A stretch of DNA of 44,408 nt, from the IMG/VR virus record IMGVR_UViG_3300033991_000321, positions 1-44,408 of that record; one strand, 5' to 3'. Under the pieces are notes generated by a model. It searched no databases and had not been told where the DNA came from. It saw only the letters and a program-made list of their open reading frames with translations. The stretch is from a virus. Position 1 is the first letter of the stretch. Each line of letters starts with the position of its first letter. Of this stretch, positions 7,681 to 15,928 are shown piece by piece. A program made the translations under genes and the position numbers.

Positions 7681-8112
7681 ATGATAGGGGTTAAATGGAG
7701 GTTTTTGCAGAAATATGATCCTGGGTGGAGCTATCGTGGATGTGTTTATGCATACCTAACCCCGAGCGGCAAGGAGATCTTGTATATTGGTAAAACGTGG
7801 GGAACAACAGTTGAGGACCGTTGGAAGAGAAAAACACCATTCTGGAAGGATCTAGAGAGGCAGAGGGGAATAAGACAGGTCATACCACTTGTCGGTGAAA
7901 TCTATCTGCCTGACGAACTAAGGCTAACCCGCGAGCTATTGGCTGACATCGAGAGTTTATTGATTTATATAGAGAAGCCGTGGGGCAACATCCAATGCCA
8001 GCAAAAAAGAATCAAGCGACCCGGTATGCAAGTGAAATGTACTGGCAATTGGCCAGGGACGCGAAAAACCTACATGGACAACAAGAAGAAGGAAAATGCC
8101 TTTTCGCGTTGA
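7681..8112 (+). CDS. GIY-YIG-like nuclease domain protein
   Basis: With the ATG at 7681 the protein has 143 residues. The region CVYAY (21-25) followed by LYIGKT (34-39) and an arginine in TVEDRW matches the GIY-YIG core. E91 in LLADIESLLIY is in the right place for the metal-binding glutamate. I chose this ATG because GGAG lies eight bases upstream; an in-frame TTG at 7663 is less likely. It has no extra homing domain, so it may be a virus-encoded nicking nuclease or repair enzyme. The first tyrosine motif is a variant, so activity is likely but not certain. Confidence 0.7.
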   Translation: MIGVKWRFLQKYDPGWSYRGCVYAYLTPSGKEILYIGKTWGTTVEDRWKRKTPFWKDLERQRGIRQVIPLVGEIYLPDELRLTRELLADIESLLIYIEKPWGNIQCQQKRIKRPGMQVKCTGNWPGTRKTYMDNKKKENAFSR

Positions 8113-8155
8113 AGAGAACAATATTTAATAACATTTTACCATAACAATCACAATG

Positions 8156-8232
8156 ACGTAGGCACGCGGGGAATTTCCTCCTCCCATCCGCCTCAAAAGA
8201 TAGGAGAAGGCAAGAGCCTCAGCGTGCCGCGT
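8156..8232 (+). ncRNA. Candidate structured RNA with four-way junction
   Basis: The outer stem pairs GGCACGC (8161-8167) with GCGTGCC (8222-8228) and continues with ACG/CGT across a small internal loop. Inside, three arms follow almost without linkers: GGGG/CCTC (8168-8180), CTCC/GGAG (8181-8206, 18-base loop) and AGGC/GCCT (8208-8219). A TATA-like ATATTTAATA at 8121-8130 would place a transcription start near 8153. It resembles a tRNA-like cloverleaf but lacks a T-loop. It could be an independent small RNA or a leader element of the ASCH gene. Confidence 0.5.
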
Positions 8233-8350
8233 CAACTTCTAGGCAGGGCATTCCCTCTACTTTCAGATCCTGTTTGAAGAGGCAATGTTAGTTTTAAATA
8301 ATCTTTCGTCACAAAGGAAGGGGTTGCCGACTGTTGAGGAAGAGGATTAC

Positions 8351-8683
8351 ATGCCAGTTTTCAAGCGTCACCTACTGCGCAAAGTCCTGGAGGGCCACAA
8401 AACCCAGACTCGCAGAACTCATAAGCGGACTTTGACAGTTGGCAGAACATACGGGATTCGCAGTACCAGATTCGAAAAATCTCAAGGCCACATAACGATA
8501 ACCCGGCGCTTTCAACAGAAACTAGGCGATGTAACTGAAGAAGACGCTAAGAAAGAAGGCTTCAAGGATTTGAAAGAGTTTAAGCAGGAATGGATCAAGA
8601 TCTACGGATCCTGGATCCCCGACCAGATTGTCACGGCCTACGAGTTTCATCTTGTGAGCGCTGCCAAAAGAGGTAAGCCTTGA
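8351..8683 (+). CDS. ASCH-domain protein
   Basis: With the ATG at 8351 the protein has 110 residues and matches the small archaeal ASCH family, a PUA-like fold thought to bind RNA. Typical features are the opening MPVFKRHLLRKVLEGHKTQT, the GRTYGIR strand and the pattern LGDVTEEDAKKEGF followed by FKQEWIKIYGSW. I prefer this start because GAGG sits five bases upstream and family members begin here; an ATG at 8285 would add 22 residues. Its end overlaps the convergent COG2401 gene by 53 bases. The structured element at 8156-8232 lies in its presumed leader. Confidence 0.82.
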   Translation: MPVFKRHLLRKVLEGHKTQTRRTHKRTLTVGRTYGIRSTRFEKSQGHITITRRFQQKLGDVTEEDAKKEGFKDLKEFKQEWIKIYGSWIPDQIVTAYEFHLVSAAKRGKP

Positions 8684-10160
8684 CCTGCAAAAGCATCCCG
8701 ACAACCCTGATCAGCTTGGCAAGTTTAGGCATACCTGCCTCTTCAATTCCCTTAACATATGTTTCTCTTGTGCCGAAAGGCATCTTATTCCTGGAAGGCA
8801 CAACTTCTTTACTGAGCCGCGGATGATTGTGCTTTATGAAAGCCTCTCTGACTGTGGCCACCTGCTTTGCACTCAATTTCTCGAGGCGCCCTAGAACATA
8901 GCTCTGGCTTCCAAAAAGCTTTGAGTTAAAACCCAGCTGCTCAAGCTGATCGGTGATCTTCAAGGCTTCCTTCCCCGGAGTCTGAAAGACAACTTTTGTC
9001 ATTCCTGCCTTCTCTGCGAAAGGATTGTATTTGGCCATGACCGCGACCATTTCGACGTAAGGCGTGCCCGCTCGAGGCAAAGTTTCTCGGATTAACTTGG
9101 CTCCTAAACTTATGCTTCGATATTTAGGATGGACCACTACTCGACTGATGATACTCAGGTTCTTGTTCAATTCTTGCATAGTCATCTTCGGCAAAACCAA
9201 CCTTCGGCCATAGCAGCTCGAAGGCGGGTAATTGTACAAAACCACGCCGCACAGCTCACCGCGTCTCCTTAGACAGAATATTTCTCTCGTAGGCCCGGCC
9301 CTGTGACTGCGGTAGTGAAAACCGCTCAGTTTCCGCCAATCGTCGAGGATCCCTGGTTCGATCTTCATTTCCTTGACCAGACTACACTCGGCAGCGGGCT
9401 CATTTCTGTAGTATGCTACACTAATCTCCTTGCCGAACCGTTTGTGAATATGGACAGATGGTTTGAGATCCCCGAAGAGATCCTGATGTGTTGTCGCCAC
9501 AACAACAGCCTTTCTCAGAGCTCGAGCTGCCTTCTGCACATTGAACGCAACGATCTTCGCCGTATCTCGATCCAAGGTCGCACAGAACTCATCCATAACC
9601 CACCAATTCTTGCCAGACTCAACGAGCTTCGCAATACGATAACGGTATTTCTGGCCATCACTAAGCTGGTCATAACTACGCAAAAAGAGAAAAGCATCAT
9701 TAAGCCCGACCCTCGAAAGCAGATCCAAGCCCTCTTCAACCGTTTTCCCAACTGTCTCGATCAACGGCTTCTTACTTGCCACGTGGCATCTTGACATGTC
9801 GACAGCATCAGAACCCAGATCCTGGAGGAGAGCCCGCAACAACACGCTTTTGCCGCTGCCTGAATCCCCAGTTATCAAGACGATGTCCGTAGGGCTTATT
9901 TTCAACTCGACATTATCGAAAATCACGAATTTGCGTTGATCATCAAGACCTAAACCGAAAGCCTCAGCCACTGCAACGCTGCGAGGCGTAAGTTTTGTAG
10001 CAGTCTCGTAGGCAATGTTGACGAGAAACTTATTCTGAGCCCTATCGTACGTCCGGCGAAACTGGAGGATTTGGAAGAACTCTCGGCGCCTTCTCAACGC
10101 TAGAATCTCCAAAAATACTCTCAATCGGAAGCATAAAACTGCATTGCAGAACCGACGCAA
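8631..10160 (-). CDS. ABC-type ATPase fused to GNAT acetyltransferase-like domain (COG2401 type)
   Basis: A 509-residue fusion. The ABC ATPase part has Walker A GDSGSGKS at 98-105, a signature-like LSDGQ, Walker B WWVMDEF and a switch histidine in ATTHQD. From about 260 a GNAT-like acetyltransferase follows, with core RVVVHPKYRSISLGAKLI and AEKAGM. There are no membrane segments, so it is not a transporter. This architecture is known as COG2401 in archaea, with unclear function. The TTG start at 10160 follows AAGG closely. A promoter-like element shared with another gene precedes it. Why a virus carries it is unknown; a role in nucleic-acid or ribosome transactions is possible. Confidence 0.87.
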   Translation of the reverse strand: MRRFCNAVLCFRLRVFLEILALRRRREFFQILQFRRTYDRAQNKFLVNIAYETATKLTPRSVAVAEAFGLGLDDQRKFVIFDNVELKISPTDIVLITGDSGSGKSVLLRALLQDLGSDAVDMSRCHVASKKPLIETVGKTVEEGLDLLSRVGLNDAFLFLRSYDQLSDGQKYRYRIAKLVESGKNWWVMDEFCATLDRDTAKIVAFNVQKAARALRKAVVVATTHQDLFGDLKPSVHIHKRFGKEISVAYYRNEPAAECSLVKEMKIEPGILDDWRKLSGFHYRSHRAGPTREIFCLRRRGELCGVVLYNYPPSSCYGRRLVLPKMTMQELNKNLSIISRVVVHPKYRSISLGAKLIRETLPRAGTPYVEMVAVMAKYNPFAEKAGMTKVVFQTPGKEALKITDQLEQLGFNSKLFGSQSYVLGRLEKLSAKQVATVREAFIKHNHPRLSKEVVPSRNKMPFGTRETYVKGIEEAGMPKLAKLIRVVGMLLQVKAYLFWQRSQDETRRP

Positions 10161-10191
10161 CTAAGCCTTGGAGAGAGACAAGTTAAAGTGA
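10161..10191 (-). promoter_or_regulatory. Repeated promoter element, copy 2
   Basis: The second copy of the 31-base element (25 of 31 identical to 7383-7413). It abuts the TTG start of the COG2401 gene. The TATA-like TTTAACTT lies about 20-25 bp upstream of that start, so the transcript may be nearly leaderless. Confidence 0.5.
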
Positions 10192-10345
10192 TAAAGGGAG
10201 TTGGTATTGATAAAGGCAATAACGCTATCACGTACTTCTCAATCTGAGCATAAATTGCATTGAATGAACTCATATTCATTTGTTCCCAAAAGGTTTTTAT
10301 GTGTAAGCAATCTGAGTAAATCCAGTTTGAGTACCCAAAGAGGCA

Positions 10346-11887
10346 ATGATTGTGTCAACCTCTGGACTTTTTATCGACAAGATCTCGAACATCTTCGCAC
10401 AGCAAGGTTATCCCAATTGGGTGCTTAGAGACTTTGGTATAGTTAGAGATCACAGAATGATTCAGACTTTGCTTAGCAGAGCTTATTCCGAAACCGCTGA
10501 AAGAGACTATAAAAACAGACATGGCCTTGCACATGGTCTTGCTACCGCATACAATGCAGTACGCTTATTTGAACTATTGGATAATGAAATAGTCAAGTCC
10601 GATTACGTGGACATGCTTGAACTGTCAAAGGATGAAGTGCTATTTGTTCTCATGACCGCTGGTCTCATACATGATACAGGAAGATTTTATGATGACGCAG
10701 TCAAAGATCACGAGGAATACATCGACGATGCCATATCTATTTTGGAAAAGGCACTTGCTGCTGGAATTATCCTTTGCGAACCCGATCGCGGCAGAATTAG
10801 ATCGGAAGAGATGCTGAAGAGGATAAGAGAGTTATGCCTGTGTCACGACAAGAAGCTTGAACCTTCCGGGAAAGTTGAAATTGCTCTGATGAAGCTTGCT
10901 GACGCCCTCGATGTTGGACCGCACAGAGTCTACACAAATGAAGACAAACCCGAATTGAGTACTGACCAGCAGACATTCTTAATAAAAATATTTGAAAATG
11001 ATAAGCATCCTGGGAGATACTTTGGCCCTAAAAGCATCGAGAATGTTGATTTTGAATACGATGATAACGAACAATTCTTAAAAGTACTGTTCAAGATTAA
11101 GGATTACGCGTGTGCGGAAGAGATTAAAAAAACCATAAATATCCTAACTCTAGCTGCACATAATAGTCATGACAATGTTAGGGACTTCGGAGGGACGATT
11201 CACGTTTACGTTGAAACCCCCCCAGCGAGTGACCGTATGATTTGTCGAATCTATCCTACTTCTTCTATTCTTTCACAAATGCAGGCAAGAAAGGCTCATA
11301 TACCTCAAGCGATTATACCTAGGATTGAATATCGATTTGACATTCTTAATGGGGACGGAGACACTGATGTCGATTTACCTCTCCAGATAAAGAATGTCAA
11401 TAACAAGAAAGGCATACCTGGTCACACAGCTTTTGTGGGTGGAGATTTTCCTTCAAAATGGGACGACATTGGGATTAAATGGTTAGAAGAGACTGAATCA
11501 GGCATACGAGACCTTCCGCCACCGGAGTATTTGCGCTCAGACGGCTTACGGCACCAGTACCGCATTAATTTTGGAAGAAGAGTGGGCGTAAATGAACTTA
11601 TAAAGTTGCGGGGGAAAGCCCGTTGGAACCGCTTCATAAATGTCATGGATAGCTGCATGGAACATATCGTTGCCACCTCAACTTGCCTGTTGAAGTTTCA
11701 CATTCAGTTCCCTAAAGAAGTTACTGAACGAAGAGTCACCGCATTTTTTAAGATCAAAAACCCTGAGGGACGAGTATTGTGTTGCAGCCCGATAGAGCCC
11801 AGAGAAATAGGGGGGAGATGGACGATTACTTGGGAAACAAGCGAGCTAGAACTGCATTACGCCTACGGAGCTTACTGGAAATTTTAG
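10346..11887 (+). CDS. HD-domain phosphohydrolase-like protein
   Basis: A 513-residue protein with an N-terminal HD domain: RHGLAH at 58-63, the defining H109-D110 in LIHDTGRF, a later CHDKK and KLADALD. The C-terminal 250 residues look like a separate beta-rich domain that I do not recognise. HD domains hydrolyse phosphate esters, often of nucleotides, using metal. It stands alone on the plus strand, with a TATA-like TTTTTAT near 10294 about 50 bp upstream. Base composition is more AT-rich than in its neighbours, which suggests recent acquisition. A defence or superinfection role is possible but not shown. Confidence 0.78.
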   Translation: MIVSTSGLFIDKISNIFAQQGYPNWVLRDFGIVRDHRMIQTLLSRAYSETAERDYKNRHGLAHGLATAYNAVRLFELLDNEIVKSDYVDMLELSKDEVLFVLMTAGLIHDTGRFYDDAVKDHEEYIDDAISILEKALAAGIILCEPDRGRIRSEEMLKRIRELCLCHDKKLEPSGKVEIALMKLADALDVGPHRVYTNEDKPELSTDQQTFLIKIFENDKHPGRYFGPKSIENVDFEYDDNEQFLKVLFKIKDYACAEEIKKTINILTLAAHNSHDNVRDFGGTIHVYVETPPASDRMICRIYPTSSILSQMQARKAHIPQAIIPRIEYRFDILNGDGDTDVDLPLQIKNVNNKKGIPGHTAFVGGDFPSKWDDIGIKWLEETESGIRDLPPPEYLRSDGLRHQYRINFGRRVGVNELIKLRGKARWNRFINVMDSCMEHIVATSTCLLKFHIQFPKEVTERRVTAFFKIKNPEGRVLCCSPIEPREIGGRWTITWETSELELHYAYGAYWKF

Positions 11888-12251
11888 TTTTGGCTGCGAA
11901 TATTCCTGATGGCATTTAGACAATCACCTCAATCTACCTTTCTTGTTCTATTCAAGTATTTACTTTATAAGTTTAACTATAAAAGCAATATGGACAAATG
12001 TTACAGATTACGGTTCTAGGGCATTGACTACAACCTTGATATCTATTGATCTTGTGTGGATCAATTGTAGGTTATTGGACCGTCGAAGAACAACAGCCAG
12101 AAACGGTCCAACCTAGGCAGTTATCGAACCAAAGACAACGTGCGTCCAATGTTCCCGAATATGTTTGTTTTATCCAAACTTGAAGGCCTCCAAATCAGCT
12201 GGATCGATCGATCGAACTCTTTCTGGGAACCTAAGAAACGCGTGGCGTGGG
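11888..12251. other. Intergenic region with long imperfect inverted repeat
   Basis: This 364-base gap lies between two convergent genes. At 12069-12114 the arms TTGGACCGT and ACGGTCCAA pair perfectly over nine bases with a 19-base spacer, and the stem extends through AGG/CCT after a small bulge. TATA-like sequences (TTTATAAG, CTATAAAAG) occur near 11960-11985. The repeat may end transcription from both sides or form a small RNA. A GATCGATCGATC run lies near 12202. I see no convincing gene. Confidence 0.45.
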
Positions 12252-13166
12252 CTATCTATTGTACATCCACTCTGTGTATTCGCCTGTTGATGCAAACTCC
12301 ATCATCCCCCAATCTGAAAAGATTCTCCAAGGATAGAGTTCACCTTTGAATTTGGGTTGCCATCTGCTAAGGTAGTTGTTAATCTCCACTGTAACATCTT
12401 TATAGACCAAGTTACCCGCATAGTCACTAGTATAGTAGGGGGGAGAGAGTAAAGGGTCAAAGATCATAAGGCCATTTTGTCCTGGGTCCCAGCCTAGGAC
12501 AGGCATTTGTACTGCTAAGTGCGAAGACAGATTGTCAGTTATCCATATACAGTCAACCCAAGATCGCATTTGTGTGCAGCATCTGATCATTGAACATAAT
12601 AGAACTGCTTGATCTTCACAATCTCCTCTCTTCAAGCGTAATGTTTCATTGGGAAACTGCCACATATCTGGAAGGTATTTTATAGTGCCTGAAGGTTCAG
12701 AAGGTAGTATTGGATACAAAGGGTCCTCTCGATACTCTATATTGTCACGAACCCATTCATAAATGTCCATGATGTCATCCCGTGAACCGGGCTCATCGCC
12801 CGGAAGTATTCCAGTTATGTTGTAGACTGCTTCCCGGACAGATGGATCTTCTGGCATCACAAATATTACACTAAAGAATGTTGTACTCATGCAGTTTCTA
12901 CTATTGACTTCTTTCATCAGTAACGAGTAGTCATAGACGTATTTGGCATATTTTTGTTCGATTTCTGTGAGAAGAGTCTTGTTTATCGGTGTTCCTTCGG
13001 TATTGAATCGAACAGCCAGACTAGTAATATCCAGAATATCGATTCTTCCATCATCGTTTATATCCACTAGTGGATCATAATTAGTTGGGCCTGTTGATAA
13101 CGCTATCTGTAGTATCATTGCAGAAAGCAGAAATGCGCATATCAAAATGTTCTTCCTCAATTTCAT
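12252..13166 (-). CDS. Secreted dockerin-like/transglutaminase-like protein
   Basis: From the ATG at 13164-13166, which has a near-perfect AGGAGGTGA four bases upstream, the protein has 304 residues. It begins with a signal peptide (basic KLRK, then about 18 hydrophobic residues). A single dockerin/EF-hand-like repeat follows (DINDDGRIDILDI, about 35-47). The rest contains a transglutaminase-like fold with C183 in GDCED, H216 in SSHLAV and D237 in IFDP as the likely triad. Such enzymes cut or cross-link peptides outside the cell. It lies just after the terminase gene on the same strand, so it may help exit or surface modification, or be host-derived cargo. Confidence 0.75.
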   Translation of the reverse strand: MKLRKNILICAFLLSAMILQIALSTGPTNYDPLVDINDDGRIDILDITSLAVRFNTEGTPINKTLLTEIEQKYAKYVYDYSLLMKEVNSRNCMSTTFFSVIFVMPEDPSVREAVYNITGILPGDEPGSRDDIMDIYEWVRDNIEYREDPLYPILPSEPSGTIKYLPDMWQFPNETLRLKRGDCEDQAVLLCSMIRCCTQMRSWVDCIWITDNLSSHLAVQMPVLGWDPGQNGLMIFDPLLSPPYYTSDYAGNLVYKDVTVEINNYLSRWQPKFKGELYPWRIFSDWGMMEFASTGEYTEWMYNR

Positions 13167-13456
13167 CTCACCTCCTGTTTTGCCGATTTCGCAGCTCCTA
13201 GTATTTGTTCCCAAAGGATTATTCTGGCATCATCTGCGAAGAGATACCTATGACTGCATACTTTCTGTTTCCTTCTCCCTCCCCCCGCAGGCACAACACA
13301 TGAATCTGAATATTGGTTGCAGCAAAAGGTGCAATCCAGTTCTAGTTAAATTTTGTGGAAGAATGTTTCATGCAATAAAACATTCGATCGATCCGCACCT
13401 ACCTTCCAACACCAGTAACCTTGCGTTTAGCCAATTTCTTTCGGATTCGAGCAAGT

Positions 13457-14905
13457 TTACCCAAACCTCAAACTCTCCAAATCAACAGCCTTCATTTCCA
13501 CTGTTCCATAAACCGCGAGGGCAATGCTCCAAAACACATCATCATGAGTGCCGGTGGGGTGGCTTAGCGCTATGGCGCCGTCCCGTCTAAGCTCATAACG
13601 CTCGACGTTGAGTTCGCTACAGACATCGCCCCTGTAAGACTTGTCCCAGGTTAACAGAGGAAAGAAAAGTCTTTCGTCAGTCATTCTTTGCTTGAGCAAG
13701 TTTGCCATCTCGCTCTTGCGGGGAATGCTGAAGTTGACGCCCTCGGCGTTCCTGATGCCCGCGTTCTCCATGTCGCTGATTATGCTGGGGCCCTCTTTTG
13801 TGAAGTCGACGCGAATCTTTGCAAAGCCTCCCCAACGATCCTGGAGCGTCTTCACATACCCTAAAACATGAGCATACTTCACAGGCTGCTGAAAAATCTT
13901 CAAATGACGTAGAAACAGCCTATCATTCACTCTTTCTGCAACGCTGAAAACGCAGTAGTCCCGAACCTGGGCCAAGTCTAAGCCGCCGAAAAACTCTCCG
14001 TCATACGCCCTTTCTGGATCAAACGGCTGCAGATCCTCACCGCAATTTTTGATCGTGCCAATACATGAAACAATAAGGCTTTGTGGTAGCCAGACGTTCT
14101 CATCTTCAGCCCATTCTGCTTCCATTTCCCTTCTCCATCGAGCGGGATCCTCGCCAAACTGCTTACGAATCTTGTCGAGAATGCTTTTTTTCAGTGGGCC
14201 ATTCGGCTCAACAGCTTGTTCCCAAGTAACATGAAGCCTCGCAAAATCCGAAAAATCCTTATGGTTGCACATCTTCCAAAACAAACTATCAGTATTCCAG
14301 GGTGTGCTCGTGCACGCCAGTTTCCCATCCGTTGTCCCCAGCGTGAAGAGGATACTATCATAGAGATCTAAATCGTTCGGCGTAAAATTAGTTTCATCCC
14401 ACCACACGACATGTAAGGTTGGCCCTCGGATAGTGTCAGGATTGTTGGGGAAAGCTTCAATAACCGAGCCGTTGGGAAACCCAAGGCGTGTTCTTTGAGG
14501 TTTAAGGTACATGGTCGGCGGCAGTCGACGCAGAAAATAGCTTATCCTTCGAATATTGAGTTTCGTCTGTCGCCAGCTTGGGCCTACGAGTGCAATGTAA
14601 CTATCCACATGCGTAAGAGCATACCACAAAAGCAGGGCAGCCATTATCCAGCTTTTCCCGCTTTGACGACACCAACGGCCAGCAGTAAACTGGTTCTCCA
14701 CAAACAATGTGATGAAGTCTCTCTGATAGGATGTAGGTTCAAATCCCACGATTTGCCGGAAAAACTCGACAGGATCTTCACTTAGTCCCACCGCATTTTC
14801 TTCACGGATTTTGTCCACAAGACGCTCTTCAGCCTTGATTCTAGACCTTTCACGGAAGATCTCAGCGGCCCGAAGGGTTCTGGACTTTTTTGACAAGGTC
14901 GTCAT
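13457..14905 (-). CDS. terL: Terminase large subunit
   Basis: A 482-residue DNA-packaging motor. The Walker A-like motif RQSGKS is at 80-85, Walker B VVWWDE ends at D170-E171, and the coupling motif TSTPW is at 199-203. The nuclease half shows GGLDLAQ, then RVDFTKEG, and a final HDDVFW with acidic metal ligands. The domain order ATPase then RNase H-like nuclease is complete. It overlaps the small terminase candidate upstream by 44 bases. It is unusual that the terminase genes come at the distal end of the late operon rather than before the portal. Confidence 0.96.
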   Translation of the reverse strand: MTTLSKKSRTLRAAEIFRERSRIKAEERLVDKIREENAVGLSEDPVEFFRQIVGFEPTSYQRDFITLFVENQFTAGRWCRQSGKSWIMAALLLWYALTHVDSYIALVGPSWRQTKLNIRRISYFLRRLPPTMYLKPQRTRLGFPNGSVIEAFPNNPDTIRGPTLHVVWWDETNFTPNDLDLYDSILFTLGTTDGKLACTSTPWNTDSLFWKMCNHKDFSDFARLHVTWEQAVEPNGPLKKSILDKIRKQFGEDPARWRREMEAEWAEDENVWLPQSLIVSCIGTIKNCGEDLQPFDPERAYDGEFFGGLDLAQVRDYCVFSVAERVNDRLFLRHLKIFQQPVKYAHVLGYVKTLQDRWGGFAKIRVDFTKEGPSIISDMENAGIRNAEGVNFSIPRKSEMANLLKQRMTDERLFFPLLTWDKSYRGDVCSELNVERYELRRDGAIALSHPTGTHDDVFWSIALAVYGTVEMKAVDLESLRFG

Positions 14906-15302
14906 ATTTAGTTCTCAACTCAACGAGTTCCTTTTCGATCCCCCGATAGTCCACGTAATCCGCGAAGAGTTCCTTGTAGATTTTGACGCCTTGAATAAGA
15001 CATCTGAGCCTGATGATTTCTTTCTTCTCGATTCCAGGCGTCTCAAGTGCAGATAACGCCGCGCTTAGTCTCTTCATTACGTCCTCAATGCTGGGTAACT
15101 CAGTTACTGTTTTGAGACTAGTAGTAGTGACTTGATTTTTTTCATTCACTACTACTCCTAACCCCAAACGCTTCATCTTCATGTAAACGGCTCCCTCAGG
15201 CTTTCCGAGGGCTCGGGAAATCACGTCGACGCTCTTCCCTTTCTTCAACAGTTGAACGAGGATCTGCTCTTGGTCCTTTGTCCAAGGCTTACCTTTCACC
15301 AC
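14862..15302 (-). CDS. terS: Probable terminase small subunit with Myb-like helix-turn-helix
   Basis: A 146-residue protein with an N-terminal Myb/SANT-like DNA-binding motif (WTKDQEQILVQLLKKGKS, then VISRALGKPEGAVYMKMKRL). A linker and a long C-terminal helical region suited to oligomer formation follow. Its position directly upstream of and overlapping terL, together with this architecture, makes it the best small-terminase candidate. The start is one of two adjacent GTG codons, with GGAGG six bases upstream inside the preceding gene. Confidence 0.75.
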   Translation of the reverse strand: MVKGKPWTKDQEQILVQLLKKGKSVDVISRALGKPEGAVYMKMKRLGLGVVVNEKNQVTTTSLKTVTELPSIEDVMKRLSAALSALETPGIEKKEIIRLRCLIQGVKIYKELFADYVDYRGIEKELVELRTKYDDLVKKVQNPSGR

Positions 15303-15669
15303 GATATTCCTCCTTCAAAGTGAAGAAAACTCTCCGGCCCTTTCTCTCCCTCAAGAGAACGCCGCGTCGGGAAAGCACATTCAGATGCATGCTTTCAACA
15401 GCTCGAGCACGTTTCGTGAGGAGAGCAACATCCTTGGCAGTTACATCTTGACGAGGGAGACCCTTCAAAACTTGTAAAGTCTTGTCTTCCGCAATGCTCA
15501 ACGTTACGGTAGATAATGCAGGATTTGTCACCCTGAAACTGAGAGTTTTCAAGTTCTCCATTAACTGAGCGCTCAAGACAAGCGGCAACATTTCTACCTC
15601 CTCCTCGAGCGCCTGCACACTTTTGATTAACTTTTCAAGCGCCAAGGAAAGCTCATACTTCGAAACCAT
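15289..15669 (-). CDS. Winged-helix protein with N-terminal coiled coil
   Basis: A 126-residue protein. A helical N-terminal half (LALEKLIKSVQALEEEVEML) leads to a winged-helix-like domain (LQVLKGLPRQDVTAKDVALL, then SMHLNVLSRRGVLLRERKGR and a closing strand). It may control late genes or help the terminase recognise DNA. It overlaps the small terminase gene and carries that gene's Shine-Dalgarno. Confidence 0.7.
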   Translation of the reverse strand: MVSKYELSLALEKLIKSVQALEEEVEMLPLVLSAQLMENLKTLSFRVTNPALSTVTLSIAEDKTLQVLKGLPRQDVTAKDVALLTKRARAVESMHLNVLSRRGVLLRERKGRRVFFTLKEEYRGER

Positions 15670-15670
15670 A

Positions 15671-15928
15671 TTAACTGACCTTCTGCCCTACAAAGATCCC
15701 CATGACTGTGCCGCTGAGGCCTGTGATAGTTGCGAAGATCTCACTGCTCCAAGAATGCATAAACGCCATATGCGCGATTTCAAGAGCTGAGAGACATCCA
15801 GTCATGCCGATCGCAAATTTCACAAGATAAACAATCTTCTGATCAGGCTCTATAATGATTATCTGCTCTTTCCCGCGACTTCCACGATGAACCTTCCTTG
15901 TAAGTGCACGTTTAATGAAGTCAGGCAT
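15671..15928 (-). CDS. Small membrane protein, holin-like
   Basis: An 85-residue protein with a basic N-terminus and two hydrophobic segments (about 33-55 and 62-82) separated by a short polar loop. Size, topology and position at the end of the late operon fit a holin, which would open the host membrane before release. No lysin is recognised nearby except possibly the transglutaminase-like protein. Confidence 0.55.
   Translation of the reverse strand: MPDFIKRALTRKVHRGSRGKEQIIIIEPDQKIVYLVKFAIGMTGCLSALEIAHMAFMHSWSSEIFATITGLSGTVMGIFVGQKVS

Noticed and set aside
12140-12349. A plus-strand frame of 69 codons after the HD gene.
   Set aside because: It overlaps the end of the secreted enzyme gene, lacks a ribosome-binding site and has no recognisable sequence.
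13399-13464. A 21-codon minus frame overlapping the terminase stop (GKLARIRKKLAKRKV).
   Set aside because: It is basic and neat-looking but too short, with a weak TTG start and no family or operon support.
14736-14747. A T-loop-like GGTTCAAATCCC that could suggest a tRNA fragment or attachment-site copy.
   Set aside because: It lies inside the terminase coding sequence (GFEPT codons) with no other tRNA part around it.
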